Below are positions 8,956 through 21,617 of a stretch of DNA of 64,000 nucleotides, piece by piece. Every line of letters starts with the position of its first letter. Position 1 is the first letter of the stretch. Source of the DNA: Echinometra lucunter (lineage: Eukaryota; Echinodermata; Echinoidea; Camarodonta; Echinometridae); the NCBI GenBank assembly GCA_029962745.1, contig CM057156.1:523029-587028 (forward strand), given 5' to 3'. The notes beneath the pieces were generated by a model. The model did no database searches and was not told the origin of the DNA. It was given only the letters and a program-made list of their open reading frames with translations. Both the position numbers and the translations under genes were made by a program.

Positions 8956-10437
8956 ATATGCCATGTAAAAATAAAAATCATTTCAATTTGATTTTTAATA
9001 ATTAAACCGATTGGTCCAATTTTATGTTTCTCTGAAGTTTGCATACGCCATGAAAAGAGGGGAAAATGGCAGCCACTTTGCGGCGTGTCCCCATAACATG
9101 GTCTGCTTACAACCAGGAAAGTTCGGTTTTCTTGAAAGGAAATTTGATTTCCTGATTAAGTTACTGGGCGCCACTTTACCACTTGCTCTCATTACAGTGT
9201 TAAAAAGGTCTGCATTAGATTGTATCTCACATGAATCAGCTACAATTCATTTGCAGTAAATTTCGAAAACTAACCAAATTCCTAACACCACAACCAAACC
9301 TAAAATCATAGCCCTACATTTACCTTTAACTAAAACCATAACCGAGCTATCCATTCTTTTAATGTGTGAAGTAAATAAATAAAATTGAATTTAAAAAGAA
9401 AAGAAAGAAAAAAACTTATTAGAGGAAATAGAGCTCGCAGCATGCAGGTGTCGCATAAATTTACTTAGCTTTGAAATGATGTAAAGTAATCTTCATTTTC
9501 TGTGAGGTTGTTTGGTCGAGAGGGTGGAGTTACTACCATTAATAATCATCGATGATCCAAAATCAGTTGTGTATTTTGCTTTTACGACCAAGGGGCCCTT
9601 TTAAATACAAATACCCGAGATCAGTTGGTTTCAGCTGAATTTTCTTGCTTTCTATCTCTGCAATCATCTCTGTGTTAAATGTCTCATCACCATCTCAGAG
9701 GATGCTTCTAGATTTCACTATCTATGGAATCATCTTCAACGGTGTCAAGTGAGGCAATTTATGTGCCCCCTTCGTCTTCTCTTTTACACTGTCGTGGACA
9801 TGGTGGAGACTGTATTTTGAGGGCATATCCTCAAGAACATCTTTCTAAAGTATCAATTCCTTAGCTTATCCACTGTTTTGGCAGAGTCAAATATTCTTTT
9901 TGAAAAGTAAAACATCTCTATTTACATTTTCTTGTCTTTGTCAAGACAAAAAATTAAAAAAAATAAATAAGAATAATATGTAATAAACTAGTTAATACAC
10001 CTGATAAACGACCAATGTTTGAGCAGCGCTTGCAATCACGCCAAGACCCTTCAACATTCCATGCAAAAAAAAAGTATTAGCCAATCAGGATAAGCCATAC
10101 TGTGAACCACAACTAATAGCCTGATCATGATTGGCTAAGTATTGAAAGCACAATCTGCACCTTGCTCTTGATTGGCTGATACTGTAGATTTGTGTTGGAT
10201 AGTTGATCTCTGAGTAAAAGGGTTATGACCTGTCTGATTATTCCATTACTCCTCCCATTATGTCACCCTCTAAAACAGAACCATTGACCCCTCCCCATGA
10301 AATGTGATTAGGACCTCTCCCACGTCTGATCGCTGTTTGATGATTGCTAATATCCCCATATGACGAATGTCCAGTTTGTAGTCCATGGGCCTATGAAAGT
10401 TCAGCATTGATATATAACCAAGAATTACCATGATTCG
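8956..10437. other. intron sequence with no supported feature
   Basis: Mostly AT-rich single-copy-looking DNA. Apart from short A runs, no TIR, SINE head or exon with paired splice sites was found. Confidence 0.55.
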
Positions 10438-10678
10438 TTACAACAACAACAACAACAATCAGAAAAGGGCAATATAAACTGACTGATACATTCTTATAGA
10501 AAAAATTATATTGACTAGAACAACAACAACAATAATCAGAAAAGGGCAATATAAACTGACTGATACATTCTTATAGAAAAAATGGTATTGACTAGAACAA
10601 CAACAACAACAACAATCAGAAAAGGGCAATATAAACTGACTGATACATTCTTATAGAAAAAATGATATTGACTAGAAC
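10438..10678. repeat. 77-80 bp tandem repeat, three units, each led by CAA repeats
   Basis: AGAAAAGGGCAATATAAACT begins at 10461, 10538 and 10618. Each unit begins with an ACAACA stretch of different length and ends with TATTGACTAGAAC. Confidence 0.93.
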
Positions 10679-11130
10679 CTTTCTTGTCCCACATTCGGAA
10701 CCTTTAAAGGTGTTGTGGATCAGCGGATAAGTCTCAGGACTTTGAACCACAGGGTCCGGGGTTCAAATCCCACCGCAGCACTCGCGTCCTTTGGCAAGAC
10801 GTTTATCTACATTTGTCTCTCTCCACCCAGGTGTAGTAAATGGGTACCCGGTAGGAAGAAATTCCTTGAATGCTCGAGCGCCTGCTCAGGGTAGTCGTGC
10901 TAAAGCCGGGATAATGATATGCAGCGCTTAGAAACATTTGTATTAAGCGCTATATAAATGTTGCATATTATTTATTATTATTATTCAGCCTATAGGTTCT
11001 CCTAAGGGTTCTAAATGGGTCTTTCGAACCGTTATTGGTTGCATAAGGAGCCTTCTGGGGTTCTTGGAAATATAAACAACCCTTAGAACCCCCTTTCTGT
11101 AGGGTTCTAAATACGGGATAAAAATTGTTT
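10677..11130. mobile_element. AGAACC-rich MITE copy split by a SINE
   Basis: The left fragment (10677-10710, containing TTCTTGTCCCACATT) and the right fragment (10988-11130, containing CTGTAGGGTTCTAAATACGG) both match the element at 52667-53284. They are separated by a family A SINE. No terminal repeats remain at the outer ends here, so this copy is decayed or truncated. Confidence 0.75.
10711..10987 (+). mobile_element. tRNA-derived SINE, family A, plus orientation
   Basis: The head has an A-box-like TGGATCAGCGG and a B-box GGTTCAAATCC (10760-10770). A body containing CACCCAGGTGTAGTAAATGG follows. The 3' tail reads AAGCGCTATATAAATGTTGC and ends in TTATTATT repeats, a tail style shared with LINE-mobilised SINEs. 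A second, near-identical copy lies in opposite orientation at 52927-53204. Confidence 0.9.
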
Positions 11131-12615
11131 TTACAGGCACATTTATATAGTATATTCTGACATGTCTGAGGGAACCTTGAAGACCAGAAAGACTTTCAAC
11201 CAAAAAGGTGCAAGATTCAGCTACAGAATCAGTGAGCGTAAGAATGTCAAACCTTGAACATGCTGAAAATTCACATTTATCATTCCTTCTGAGTCAGTAA
11301 CATAATGTACAAAATTCCAATATATAATACAACATGTACAGAGAAAGTGGCGAACACCCGGGAAGCAAAGCTTGTGTTGGGGACGCCGAGAGCAAAATGA
11401 CATTACTGATAAGAACATGTAATGTATAAATACAAAAACATTATTTGACGTTAAGATGAAGGAAATTGGGGTAGAAGTAAAAATGGAAAAAAAATTGCAG
11501 TGGAAAGGGAAAGGGTTGCATATTATAATGATATGTTGCAAGAGTAACAAACCAAATCATCGCAAATTCGAAACTTTGTAAGAGTACTAGCAAGATATAA
11601 CAAAATATTGACTTTGTTGGACTTCAAATTACTTGGCAAATACAGGGCAGCGTACATCTCAATTTAACTGTCCCAGTATTATGACAGAAGGAGAAAAACA
11701 CGTTGAAAGGATCCTTTAAAACATAATTTGGAGAGCGTTCAAAGAAAGTGTGTGGGTAATAAAAATTAGGTTCTGTCAGTCGAGTAGTTTGGATCCAAGT
11801 CCTTACAGCCATTGGCTCATTTTGAGAATGATGGCCAAAACAAAAGAAACGTAAACAAACTGGTTGATCATGTTATCATTATAGACATATCGAAATCTCC
11901 TTCCTTAAGACACGCCTTAAACTGACAAAACAATACAGAACTAACGTGTATACAAACAAGCGAATAATCAAAAGCAGAGCTCTGTTAAACTCTATACTCC
12001 ATGTAAAACATGTGAAGTATGCAAACGGTAAACGGAGGATTGACTTGACTCCACTATATTGAGAGAAGGATCATGGCGGAATCAAATGTGATCTGGTCTC
12101 TCTCATAGATCATGTAGATGGGTAACAACAATTCTGAAAGGCTCTAAACTGATTAACCGACAAATTGCACCAAACCCAGCCTTCTGGTGTCGAATGACAG
12201 AGACTCCTCTCAACACATGTCATAATATTTAACCTAAATGAGTTTATTCAAACGTGGGAAGTACGGACAGCGAATAACAGGTGAGACGCCATCTTTAATT
12301 GAGTGATGATTGGTCGCTTTACGCGCGATCACGTGAACACTCACTACCCATTGGAAGCATGTTCAGCTACTCTAGATAGGCGGATTAGCCTACGTGTTAC
12401 TAACGGGACTAGAATAGGATATGTTCCTCTCTGATGTCATTCTTAATTAATCAAGTTAAGATGACTTAGATGATTATGTGATGATAAATTAGACATTGGA
12501 TGATAAAGACTTGACTACAATGAAAAATTAAAAAATCGACACCCGATATGACTCAAAATTTTTATCTAACGTTTACATTGTGTCTTGTGCCTTAAGCTGC
12601 ATTTTGCCAAATCTT
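11131..12615. other. intron sequence with no supported feature
   Basis: No exon passes both splice-site and phase tests. An acceptor-like signal near 12065 (minus) has no donor. A GTGAGA donor-like site near 12270 (plus) has no acceptor. Confidence 0.55.
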
Positions 12616-12621
12616 TCTGCC

Positions 12622-12658
<37 letters not shown>

Positions 12659-12664
12659 CTCTCC
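12616..12664. repeat. CT microsatellite
   Basis: Pure CT run of roughly 30 bp within a wider pyrimidine-rich stretch to about 12800. Confidence 0.92.
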
Positions 12665-12829
12665 TGTATTTCACAGACTATATCATCCATCTCTATGCGG
12701 TTATTGTTCTATTCACCAACTTACATTTTCGATTCTTTCTTTCTCCAAATTTTCCTTTGATTTCTTTTCCACTTTTACCTATTGCCTCTTCATTTCCTAT
12801 GACAGTCTAGTATTTTATCACATTTAATA

Positions 12830-13264
12830 GGACATTAAGTAAAATGTTCTTTCCCCAGCATTTCTTAACATATCTTTTCACTTTAATGGAACAAAATAAT
12901 AGAACATCCGAAAATATTTACCGATTTCTATGAAATATTTCTTAATACCATAACGGTACCATCTTCCGTCTTTTCTTTCATATGCAGATGAGCATATTTT
13001 CCTTTGTTTTGTCTGCATAACATTATTCATAACAAGCAAGCTATATAAATCCAGTTATTGTTGTTATTATTATTAACGAGCATGTCTCCTACATAGGACT
13101 ACTCATCGAATGATACTTATTGATTGTGATTAGTTGATGATAGAGCAGGCCGCTATTCACGTGGTTAATAATTAGTGGTTAATTGGTTGCCATACTAAAT
13201 AGAGACACATTTCTTGATGAATTAGTAAATCGGGAAGAATGAAACACATCCTGGATTCATACCC
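12830..13264. other. intron sequence, nothing recognised
   Basis: AT-rich DNA without recognisable repeats. Confidence 0.55.
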
Positions 13265-13620
13265 TAGATCATGAGAAAGAGAGAGAGAGGGAGGGGGGGG
13301 GGTAGATAGAGAATGCAAATTGTGGAAAGCACTCGAGTGAGAAAGTAAACCTGATGGGTAAAAATGTGTTCAAAACAAGAGAAAAAGAAAGATATTGAAA
13401 CACAGCGGGTATCGTTCGTGTCTTTGATTATTTGTAAATGATTAACAAAGAATGAGAGAAATGAAGAGGTATCATAGAAGAAATGAGGTGGGGTTGGATG
13501 AGAGAGAAAGAAAGAGAGAGGGGGATAGAGAGAATGAGAAAGAGAGAAGGGGAGAGAGTGACTGGAGTGAAGGGTGGGGGGTTCAGTGAGAGAGCTAGGG
13601 AAGGGGGAGAAAATGGGTCA
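13265..13620. repeat. purine-rich low-complexity (GA/GGA) region
   Basis: Short GAGA arrays at 13275-13310 and 13500-13560 lie within an overall G/A-rich stretch. Confidence 0.85.
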
Positions 13621-13749
13621 AAAGTTGTCTTCTACCTACGGATGTAGCGTTAAATCCGTTTCCAAATTCAACAACTTCCGAGATTTATATCTCACAAATC
13701 CCAAATCAGTTTCTATCATTTCGGGATCCTGCAGGTCTTGAGAGAACAC

Positions 13750-13812
13750 CCTGACAGCCTTCGAAGAGCCAGAAAGTCGTTTTGAGTTTCCTTTCAAGTC
13801 TGGCTACGACTC
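13750..13812 (-). CDS. candidate exon upstream of the FN3 domain
   Basis: The minus strand has a strong acceptor (GACTCTCTTACAG) followed by 63 open bases in phase 1 (20 codons, VVARLERKLK then TTFWLFEGCQ) and a weak donor (CAGG then GTGTTC), giving phase 1 out. The TTFWLFEG stretch has the look of an immunoglobulin or FN3 core strand, but this is impression only. A stronger donor (GTAGGT) lies further on, at 13634, but an in-frame TGA intervenes. Phases fit between the signal exon and the candidate at 7411-7446. It may be chance. Confidence 0.22.
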
Positions 13813-14371
13813 CTGTAAGAGAGTCATGATGTCATTGACACTGACTATATAGGCATGCAGGCCTTTCTGAGGACTTCATGCATCAATCGTCATACTAAGG
13901 CCTACTCTGTATGCCCCCTATACCTCAGTATGCATTCAGCATGCTTATTACATTTCTGTACCTATTTTGGGGAATAATTATTCGTATTTTGTTATTGTTG
14001 AGAAAGTTTATGTGGCAGTGATGATGTAGAAACCAATGAAACTTCATTTTTCGAAAAAAAAGTTAAAGGAAAACCAAAATTACAGCGCCCTACTAATAAA
14101 ACTTGAGTAATATTGCTGCTGCTGCTCTTGTATTTCTGATACATTAATCATTGATCTTATGACTTATACAGTTTTGTGACGTTCAGATAACGGCCCTCAT
14201 GCTGGATATTTGAATCCACTATTTTCGAAACCAGAGAGTTACCATGCGGGGTTCCTTGCAAATTCTTCAGTCATAAAACTAAAGCATAACCTCCAATTAT
14301 GTTCAGCGATACCCACATTGTCCTTCAAGGTGTCCTGCACAATAACCGTGACATTCTATTTCTCATCACGT

Positions 14372-14514
14372 CAGGGGAGCGTTTCATTAAGAGTCTTGCC
14401 GGTGATTTTTATTGACTAATTTGCTCTCAGCAAATCAGATGCGAGGATTTTCAGTAGCTTATAACATTTGTCGGTGAAAATCACTGACAAAACTCTTCTA
14501 GAAACGCTCCCCTG
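14372..14514. mobile_element. 143-bp MITE with CAGGGGAGCGTTTC termini
   Basis: CAGGGGAGCGTTTCATTAAG at the left pairs with GAAACGCTCCCCTG at the right, and the arms stay similar through AGAGTCTTGCCGGTGA. The element folds on itself except for a short centre. Relatives are the half copy at 24152-24262 and the similarly ended element at 55366-55523. Confidence 0.85.
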
Positions 14515-14715
14515 GTTTATCGTCTGAAACATCTTAGAGATGAAACATCGCATGACATGGAAGTTTGATGAAAAGTCCAGACTAAATTTACCTCCGCTGT
14601 TTTTAAGACAGGATGTGGCTGAAATGGGGATATTTTCCTCTAGTTTTAATATGACCACTTTGGGGTTGTTAAGTGGGTTTTTCATTGAGGAAGTTCTGCT
14701 AGACCGTGCGCCTAC

Positions 14716-14774
14716 CTTGACACCAGGCATGTGACAAGCCAAGTTGAAGACAGCGTGCCCACCGGCTCCACTGT
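14716..14774 (-). CDS. weak candidate exon, frame undecided
   Basis: The minus strand shows an acceptor (TGCCTGACAG, with a poor pyrimidine tract), 59 bases and a donor AAG followed by GTAGGC. All three frames are open, so neither frame nor product can be chosen. In phase 1 it gives SGAGGHAVFNLACHMPGVK. In phase 0 it gives TVEPVGTLSS then TWLVTCLVS. The surrounding 14535-14835 stretch is unusually open on this strand. Listed only as a position to test with RNA. Confidence 0.15.
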
Positions 14775-14984
14775 CTGTCAGGCACATCAACAAGTCAAGT
14801 ATAATGCAGCATGTGTTCAAAATATAATGATACATAAAGTGTAATTCTAATTTCTACTTAAACGAAGAAATGGTAACATTTTATCAATATTACAATTAAT
14901 ATATTGTTCTTTCTTCATCACACTTCTCAAACGGCTGCATCATAAAGGCCCCACCCATCAATTTGTCTGTCGGTCTTTCTCTCT

Positions 14985-15225
14985 CTCCCTGTTTTCTAGC
15001 TCTCTTCCCCCCTCTCCCTCCCCCCTCTCTCTCTCTCTCTCTCCCTCTCTATATTTCTCCCTCTCTCTTTTTTATCTGACTCTTTCTCTCCCTTTTCCCT
15101 TTTCCCTCGCTCTCTCTCTCTCCTTTTCTCTCTCTCTCGTACACACATGCGCCATGCACATTTCCTTCTCACTCTCCCTTTCTTCTTCTCTCTCTCTCTC
15201 TCTCTATTTCTCTCTCTTCACCAAG
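14985..15225. repeat. CT-rich low-complexity region
   Basis: CT dinucleotide arrays with short C and T runs. Confidence 0.9.
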
Positions 15226-15711
15226 TCATTCTTTATTTAATTTTATAGTGTACCAATTAAGTATGAAAATACATATACTAAATTGGAGAGTCAATGGACA
15301 ATAAATCAATTTTAAGGACTTCATTACCTAAATAATAATTTTAAATTTTTCTACTTCTCTAGTCCTACTGTTTATATAATGTCGTGTCTGTATCCTGTAT
15401 TTGATCGGAACAAACAAAGAATAAACGAGCATGTATTACTCCTACTCCATAAAATCCAGTTCCTGTTGAAAATTACTCTTGTAAGTCAGGTGTAAGTTGT
15501 ACTGGATTGCACAACGCTTTCCTGTAATTTTAAGTGCACGTAATGTTGCATTATTTTTTTTTAAGTTACACGGTGAAGTTCGATTGCATTCTTTGGCTAG
15601 TTGCAAGCATGATAATAATGTTAATAGGAGTGTGTTGACTCTCTCTTCCATTAATCATGCAGGGTCTATACACTGTATAGAGAACTGCATTATTTCTGGG
15701 TTGTGTTTGCC

Positions 15712-15752
15712 TCCCCCCCCTCCCCCCCCCCCCCTCCCCCCCCCCCCCCACC
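15712..15752. repeat. C-run tract with interspersed T
   Basis: Five C runs of 7-15 bases are separated by single T. On the minus strand these are G runs able in principle to form a G-quadruplex. It produces spurious poly-Pro and poly-Gly ORFs. Confidence 0.9.
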
Positions 15753-15936
15753 ATGAAAATGGATCAACGCCCTCTTGGAAGGACAATTTATTTATTACAC
15801 TGACCATATCAAATTAATGCTGGTACATTTCAGAAAAATGAAAGTTCAATCGTTCAAGTGTCATATCAATATCACAACAGAATAGCCTAATCAGTTTGTG
15901 TAAAAAAAAAAGAAAAGAAAAAAACTAGATGAATCT

Positions 15937-15954
15937 TCGACCACGCGTGGTCGA
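15937..15954. other. perfect 18-bp palindrome TCGACCACGCGTGGTCGA
   Basis: Exact self-complement ending two bases before the terminal repeat of the element at 15957-16525. It may be an outer part of that element or a flanking regulatory or hairpin site. Confidence 0.8.
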
Positions 15955-15956
15955 AC

Positions 15957-16525
15957 TTTATGCCTCCGCCATTACCAAATCAGAAATAAATGGCACTTCA
16001 TGTTGATTTATTTTCATTTATACAATGACATCTTTGACCTTGACCTTTGACCTTGTGACCCCCAAATCTAATGAGAGCATTGCCCTTTCCATATGCATAC
16101 ATGAGCAAAGTTTGTTGAACCGTCAAATGGTTACTGAGTTATCACAAGAACGAACCATTTCTATGTACATAATGACCTCTATGACCTTTGTCCCTTCCAT
16201 GTGCATACATGAGCCAAGTTTGAAGCCAATCTGTCCAATGGTTCTTAAGTTATCGCGAGAACGAGCCATTTTTATGTGTATTATTACCTCTATGACCTTG
16301 ACCTTTGACCTTTAGACTCCAAAATCTAATCAGATCATTGTCCCTCCCATATGCACACACGAGCCAAGTTTGAAGTTGATCTGTCAAACGGTTCTTAAGT
16401 TATCGCGAGAACGAAAACGGGACGGACGGATGGACGGACGGACGGACGGACGGACGGACGGACGGACGGACGACCCGAAAACATAATGCCTCCGGCAACC
16501 ACCTACGGTGGGCGGAGGCATAAAA
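15957..16525. mobile_element. TIR element with TGACCT repeats and a GACG microsatellite
   Basis: TTTATGCCTCCGCC at 15957-15970 is matched by its inverse near 16511-16524. Inside are two to three diverged copies of a unit built around TGACCTTTGACCT, CCATATGCATACATGAGC and AAGTTATCGCGAGAACGA, then a GACG tetranucleotide array (about 16425-16472). The TGACCT words are organised as direct repeats with spacings recognised by nuclear receptors (see findings). There is no coding capacity. I recognise the general pattern as recurrent in marine invertebrate genomes but cannot name the family. Confidence 0.8.
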
Positions 16526-18300
16526 ACACGCATCGAAGTATACATGCATGTCCTGTCTCATTGCAAAACAGATAGTCTAATAGAACAATGCATTTGGAAT
16601 ATCTACAAAATAATAACTGATAAAAGTTGGAAAAAAACCCAAACATTTCCTTATCCATAATATTATTTTAACCCTGAACTATTACAAGGCAATCTCATTA
16701 TTAAGTTGACATTTTCCACCAAACTTGCATTTTCTCTTAGATTGTAGACTTTGAAGTGAATAACCATGGCAAAAGGCTACTAATATGATCATTTATAGTG
16801 GAACGAACAATATTCCGTCATTTCCTAGCAATCCCCACAATACTTTCGAATCTCAAAATATCATTCAAAATTATCTCGAAATGGAACCAGGAAAGACAGA
16901 AATTCAATCTAGCTCGATTTATCCCTCAGGTTCGGGGGCAGTAGGCCTATGATCAAATGGGATAATGACACAGCTTGTGTTTAGAACCACAAATGAGATT
17001 GTTATTCCAATTGGTGATAGTCGCTCAGGATGTAAAGGGAAATTTGCTTTTATTGCCCAAAATAAATGTCATGAAAGCTGTTATGCCAGAGTTATAGCAA
17101 TCAGAAGTATAGGCAACTGTCAAAACAACTAAACAGGCCATTCGACTATAGAATTACCTGCAGTTTTTATGTTTGGAAGTGATTATATTGTAGTTGGATA
17201 GTAGGATGATAGGGTGGTTTCATGAATAAAATCTGGAAGCAGTTTTGTAGATTTAAGAAAAAATCTTAATGGCCCTGCCATCTCATATTTCGAAAGTTCT
17301 AGAGGAATATCCAACGGAAAACGATTAACAAGACTGGATAGAACTGGTCGTAAAATACCAATAATAAACATGATAAAAGTCAAGATAAAATCTCTCCTTT
17401 CATTTCCTTCAGAATCTTACAAGGTTTTTTGTAATTCGTGCCTACCAACTATTCAAACATCCTATAAAATGCCGTCGAAGTTATTTGTTACGTCACTATT
17501 GTGACAGTAACTGCATTCTGTTCCTGAAATCTAAAATAAACAGTAATATCATAGCTATCCATGTTTTCTTAGACATTTAATTAATGCTTTTACTATGTTT
17601 ACAGTAATTTTGAGACAATAGTTGCACCAGATTTTTGATCATCTGAAATAGATCCAATCCATTGGGAGGAAATTCACTTCGTTCAGCATTTGAGCATGCT
17701 GAACTTCTGATCCAAAAAGTTGTAGATTTTGGATTAAATTAAAATGGACGTGAATTAACCCGTAAAAAGGAGCCAAATCCCTGAATACTATTCGGTTTAC
17801 ATAAGTAGTGATGTACTTTTGTCAATGAGGAGTCCGTGGTTTTCATATAGGCAATAGGCAAATTTCCTAGGAAGATTCTTTCCTTTACTCAATCATGTCA
17901 ATATAGTGTTTACCCTCAGTTTACCTCATGCCTCTGCCTAGCCTCACAGCTATCCCTGCAAGAAGCATCGCCCCTATAATGTGTACATGACGAATATTAT
18001 ATGAATTATCCATCAAACATTATCAAAGATTAAAACTAACGGAAAATGAGGTACTATGATAAATAAATCCTGACAGGCTTAAACTCATTAAAGCTGTTTA
18101 GCCTAAACCACAATGGACTCGTGTCTCATGCTTTCAATTATGGCTTCAATGATACACGCATCAAACTTATTACAATATTGGTAATGACATGATATCTATA
18201 TAATCATCATAGTGGCACAAGTCGTGGCAATTATTACCTAATACTTTTAGTTTCGCTTATAATTTCCTAGCACAAATATTCATATGTACACTGCAGAGTG
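16526..18300. other. intron sequence, no supported feature
   Basis: CTGAACTATTACAAGGCAAT at about 16675 has a near match at about 22980, a possible old repeat. A minus-strand ORF at 17183-17383 has no usable splice context. Nothing else is recognised. Confidence 0.55.
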
Positions 18301-18304
18301 AGGC

Positions 18305-18351
<47 letters not shown>

Positions 18352-18444
18352 AGGAGAAGGTTCCCAACCCCCCCCCCCCCCCCGCATGATCCAAGCAATG
18401 CCGCCCGTGAATTTTGACAATATATTGTTATTATTCTTGTTGCT

Positions 18445-18478
<34 letters not shown>

Positions 18479-18480
18479 GG
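18305..18480. repeat. GA array, poly-C run and GTT array
   Basis: (GA)n at 18309-18349, C16 at about 18368-18383 and (GTT)n at 18438-18478 sit within 175 bp. Confidence 0.93.
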
Positions 18481-20670
18481 TATTGTTTTTGCTTACTGGT
18501 GCATTTCTAAACACATGAAAGATGTAAACATGGGGGAAGGTGCCCACCAACCCCAACTGTATCAACAAGACTAGTAATGGGGCTCTTAATATTAGACTGA
18601 TATATACACACGCAGTTCTTCCTCTTATGATTTTATGCAACTCTAACTTTATTTTTGTTCGTATCTAGAGGCCAACACAATTCCATCCGTTATCACGGAC
18701 ATTAATTTCACAATGTATCATGATTTATCCGAGCATCGATCTCAACGAGTTAAACATTTTGTGTTTGCGGTTTTCTAACATAAATTTAATGCAAGTTAGC
18801 ATGGCTTACTAGATAACTTTCCTTACAATGCAAAGTAACAAAAAAATCATCTGGATGGAATTATAAATTAAAGAAGATCCGCAGAGTCTGAAAGAGAATC
18901 AAATTACTAACGAGTCATGCTAAAAATCAGAAATAAGATAAGGAAATATTCATGTTGTACCGCCTGATTCTAACACGCGAGCAGAGTGCATTTATGTTCA
19001 GATAATGTCTAATGGGATTTAAATCAAGACTTTGTTTTGTGAACGATGAGTCAATAAAACGTGTATGTGTCTGCATTCAAACTTCATCTAATCTGGTGAT
19101 AAAAGTGTAATAAAGAATATCGCAGTTGCGACTGCATTCAGTTTTGAAGCTCAAGGTTGTGCGGAGCCCTTCACTGCCCCTTCTTACTGAATGACTATCA
19201 AAGAGAGAAAAAAGGGGGAGAGAGGCGGAGAGAGAGGGGAAAGGAAAGAAATATGAGGAAATACAATGTGGGGGAAAGACATTAGAATAAGCTTCTTTTA
19301 AAAATTAACGAATCTGCGAATAAACTACTCGCCTTTCTTACTTCCAATTTATTCACGCAACATGATCAGTAAAACCTATCCCCCCCCCCAGCCCCCTCTG
19401 TCAAAAAAGACCAACGCAATACCGCCCATTGCATGAAAAATCTGTGTTGTAATGAACGTCCAGTATGATCATATAGGCCTATCATAATGTGAAAATTTAT
19501 ATTTTTGGTTCCTTTGTATAGTAACATCCGTCCTAATGATCTTAATGTGTTTCAAACCCATCGATCAACACAAACCCAAAGTGAACTGAGAAACTTGCAC
19601 ACACCACCCACCCATGCCCTATGATCGCGATTTCAAATTATTTTTCAAGTTAAGGTTTTGCGAATTACTGCATTTCAGTGGAGTATATGTTTGGGTTTTT
19701 TTTTTCTCAGCTGCAGAATAATTATCTGAATTCCCACTATATTCCCGTACTGTTGTTCAATTCTTAATCGTGTTTTGCTTCACCATGTTCACCTGAAATA
19801 TCTTTATCGAAAAAAAAAATAGAGATGTTTTATCTGGCTTTCAAATACTGACTGCTTTAACGTCAGAGGACCCTGCCAAAAAAGCAAAGTGACATTCGTT
19901 CACAATCCTCCGTTTTACATCTGAGACCCATTACAATCCTGACGATGTCCTGTCCCCGCCTCAATGAGAACAAAATGTCGTGGGCTTCACTATAACTTTT
20001 GGACTTTCATGTGTCATGTCTGTGAAGGAACTGACGCGGTAATTCATGTTGGACTATTGGGACTCATGATGTCATTATTGGGTATGACTGTTTACTCAGA
20101 AGGAGAAAAGAAGAATAAGGAAGAGAGATGGTGCATGGGGAAATAATTCCGTTCTCGAGAAGAATGTAAAAGGGGTAAAAAGTAACAAAAAATTATAACA
20201 AACATACACACACAAGAGAAAAAAAGATTCATATATACCAGCGTATAGTCAGGGGATGGAACCCTGGGAAGAAAGTATCATATTCCAATGGTAATTTGAT
20301 GGTATTTTTATATGATTTTATTGGTAATTTGGTTAAATTTCTATGGGTACCATTGTACTCTTTTAGTCTTTTTTTACAAGGGAAGGGAACTGATCTCCCG
20401 GCCTCTTCAAAGTAAAGTCCTTTTCGCACGATATCCTGCAACTCACGCAACAACGCTACGGAGACTTTCTAGGATTTCAATGACCTTATAAACTAATTGG
20501 TCTGTCATAGACACTTTGATCGTTGTACATTCATGTCTTCCAGAATCTGGCTAAGAAAATGTCAGCATCTTGAATATGTTGAAATGGCCACACCACAACC
20601 TCCTCATTCCTAGGTATCGTCCTGGACAGTTACCTCACAAGGATGAAAAATTCCCTAGATCTTAGCTTAC
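18481..20670. other. intron sequence, no supported feature
   Basis: AT-rich. Short C run at 19380 and GGA-rich stretch at 19200-19250. A possible acceptor near 18895 on the minus strand opens onto a hydrophobic frame with a GTAAGG donor, but only in phase 2, which matches nothing upstream. Confidence 0.5.
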
Positions 20671-20741
20671 GTCATACACGCCATTAATGAACGCATGATG
20701 GAATGAACGTACCCCATGTGAGATTTGATGAATGTGAGTAC
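20671..20741 (-). CDS. candidate internal exon between signal peptide and FN3 exons
   Basis: Good acceptor on the minus strand (CCTGTCTGTTCTCCTTAG), 71 bases, and donor ATGAC followed by GTAAGC. Entering in phase 1, as the signal-peptide exon requires, it is fully open and leaves in phase 0, giving 23 codons THIHQISHGV, RSFHHAFING, VYD. Phase 0 is also open. Phase 2 contains a stop. Composition is protein-like but I recognise no domain. A phase 0 to phase 1 exon would still be needed downstream and none was found, which lowers confidence. Confidence 0.28.
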
Positions 20742-21617
20742 CTAAGGAGAACAGACAGGATGTTTGCATACATGTATGATAACTGTCAGGTTTAGCAGTT
20801 GACATCGTTTGTAGAGATGATGAGGGACTGCATCATGAATGAATGTTGTGATTGAGCAACACACTGAAGTGGTTAGGAAGGAGAGAGGGCGAGAGAAAGG
20901 AGGAGTTTTCTAGGGCAAGTGATGCAGTATCAGGGTGACCAGGAGGCACATACCATGTCAAAGCAAGAACGTGAGGGAGACGAGGGGGGGGGGCGAGTTA
21001 TTAAAGATCTTTAAAAAACGGAAGAAGATGTTCTCGTTATGAATATACGCTGAACTTTTTACACGCTTGACTTAGAGCATGGATGTTCAATGCTCATTCT
21101 CAGAGCATTCACTCGCATGTTGTCTTACACCTGAAAGACTAGCTATGCCCGTCACCCCCCCCCCCCTCCCCCCATCCTGACTGGACCGGAGCTACGCCAC
21201 CATGCAGGGCCACCCACTGCATGTTTGATGGTTCCATTAGAATCATTAAGGCCACCCATCTGACATGCATTTTGTCTGAACATTCCTGAACGGTTAATCT
21301 TCCGAGGGAGCTTCGAACCTCAGTTTGAATTAGCCAAACAATCGAGCTACCTATATCCAGTTTACGTTTCAGGGATTTTGAATGCAGCACAAAGGGGGCT
21401 TTCACAATATTTCATCATTTGGGGGTTAAGAGCTGTCATAAATATTTGGAAAAAAAATGAAAATCCTTGTAGTAATATGGAGAAAACATGAGGAGAGAAA
21501 ATCATGAACTCGCTGTCAACAATATGATGAAGGACCAGAGGATGGCGAAGGTTACAATGCTACCAAAAATTTGTTAGCGCGATGGAAACAACTAAGTGAC
21601 TGCATTCAAGAAATTTT

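Noticed and set aside
14416..14835. 139-codon minus-strand ORF as a single-exon gene
   Set aside because: It includes a MITE arm at its 3' end and has no known domain. Only a weak 59-bp exon candidate was retained.
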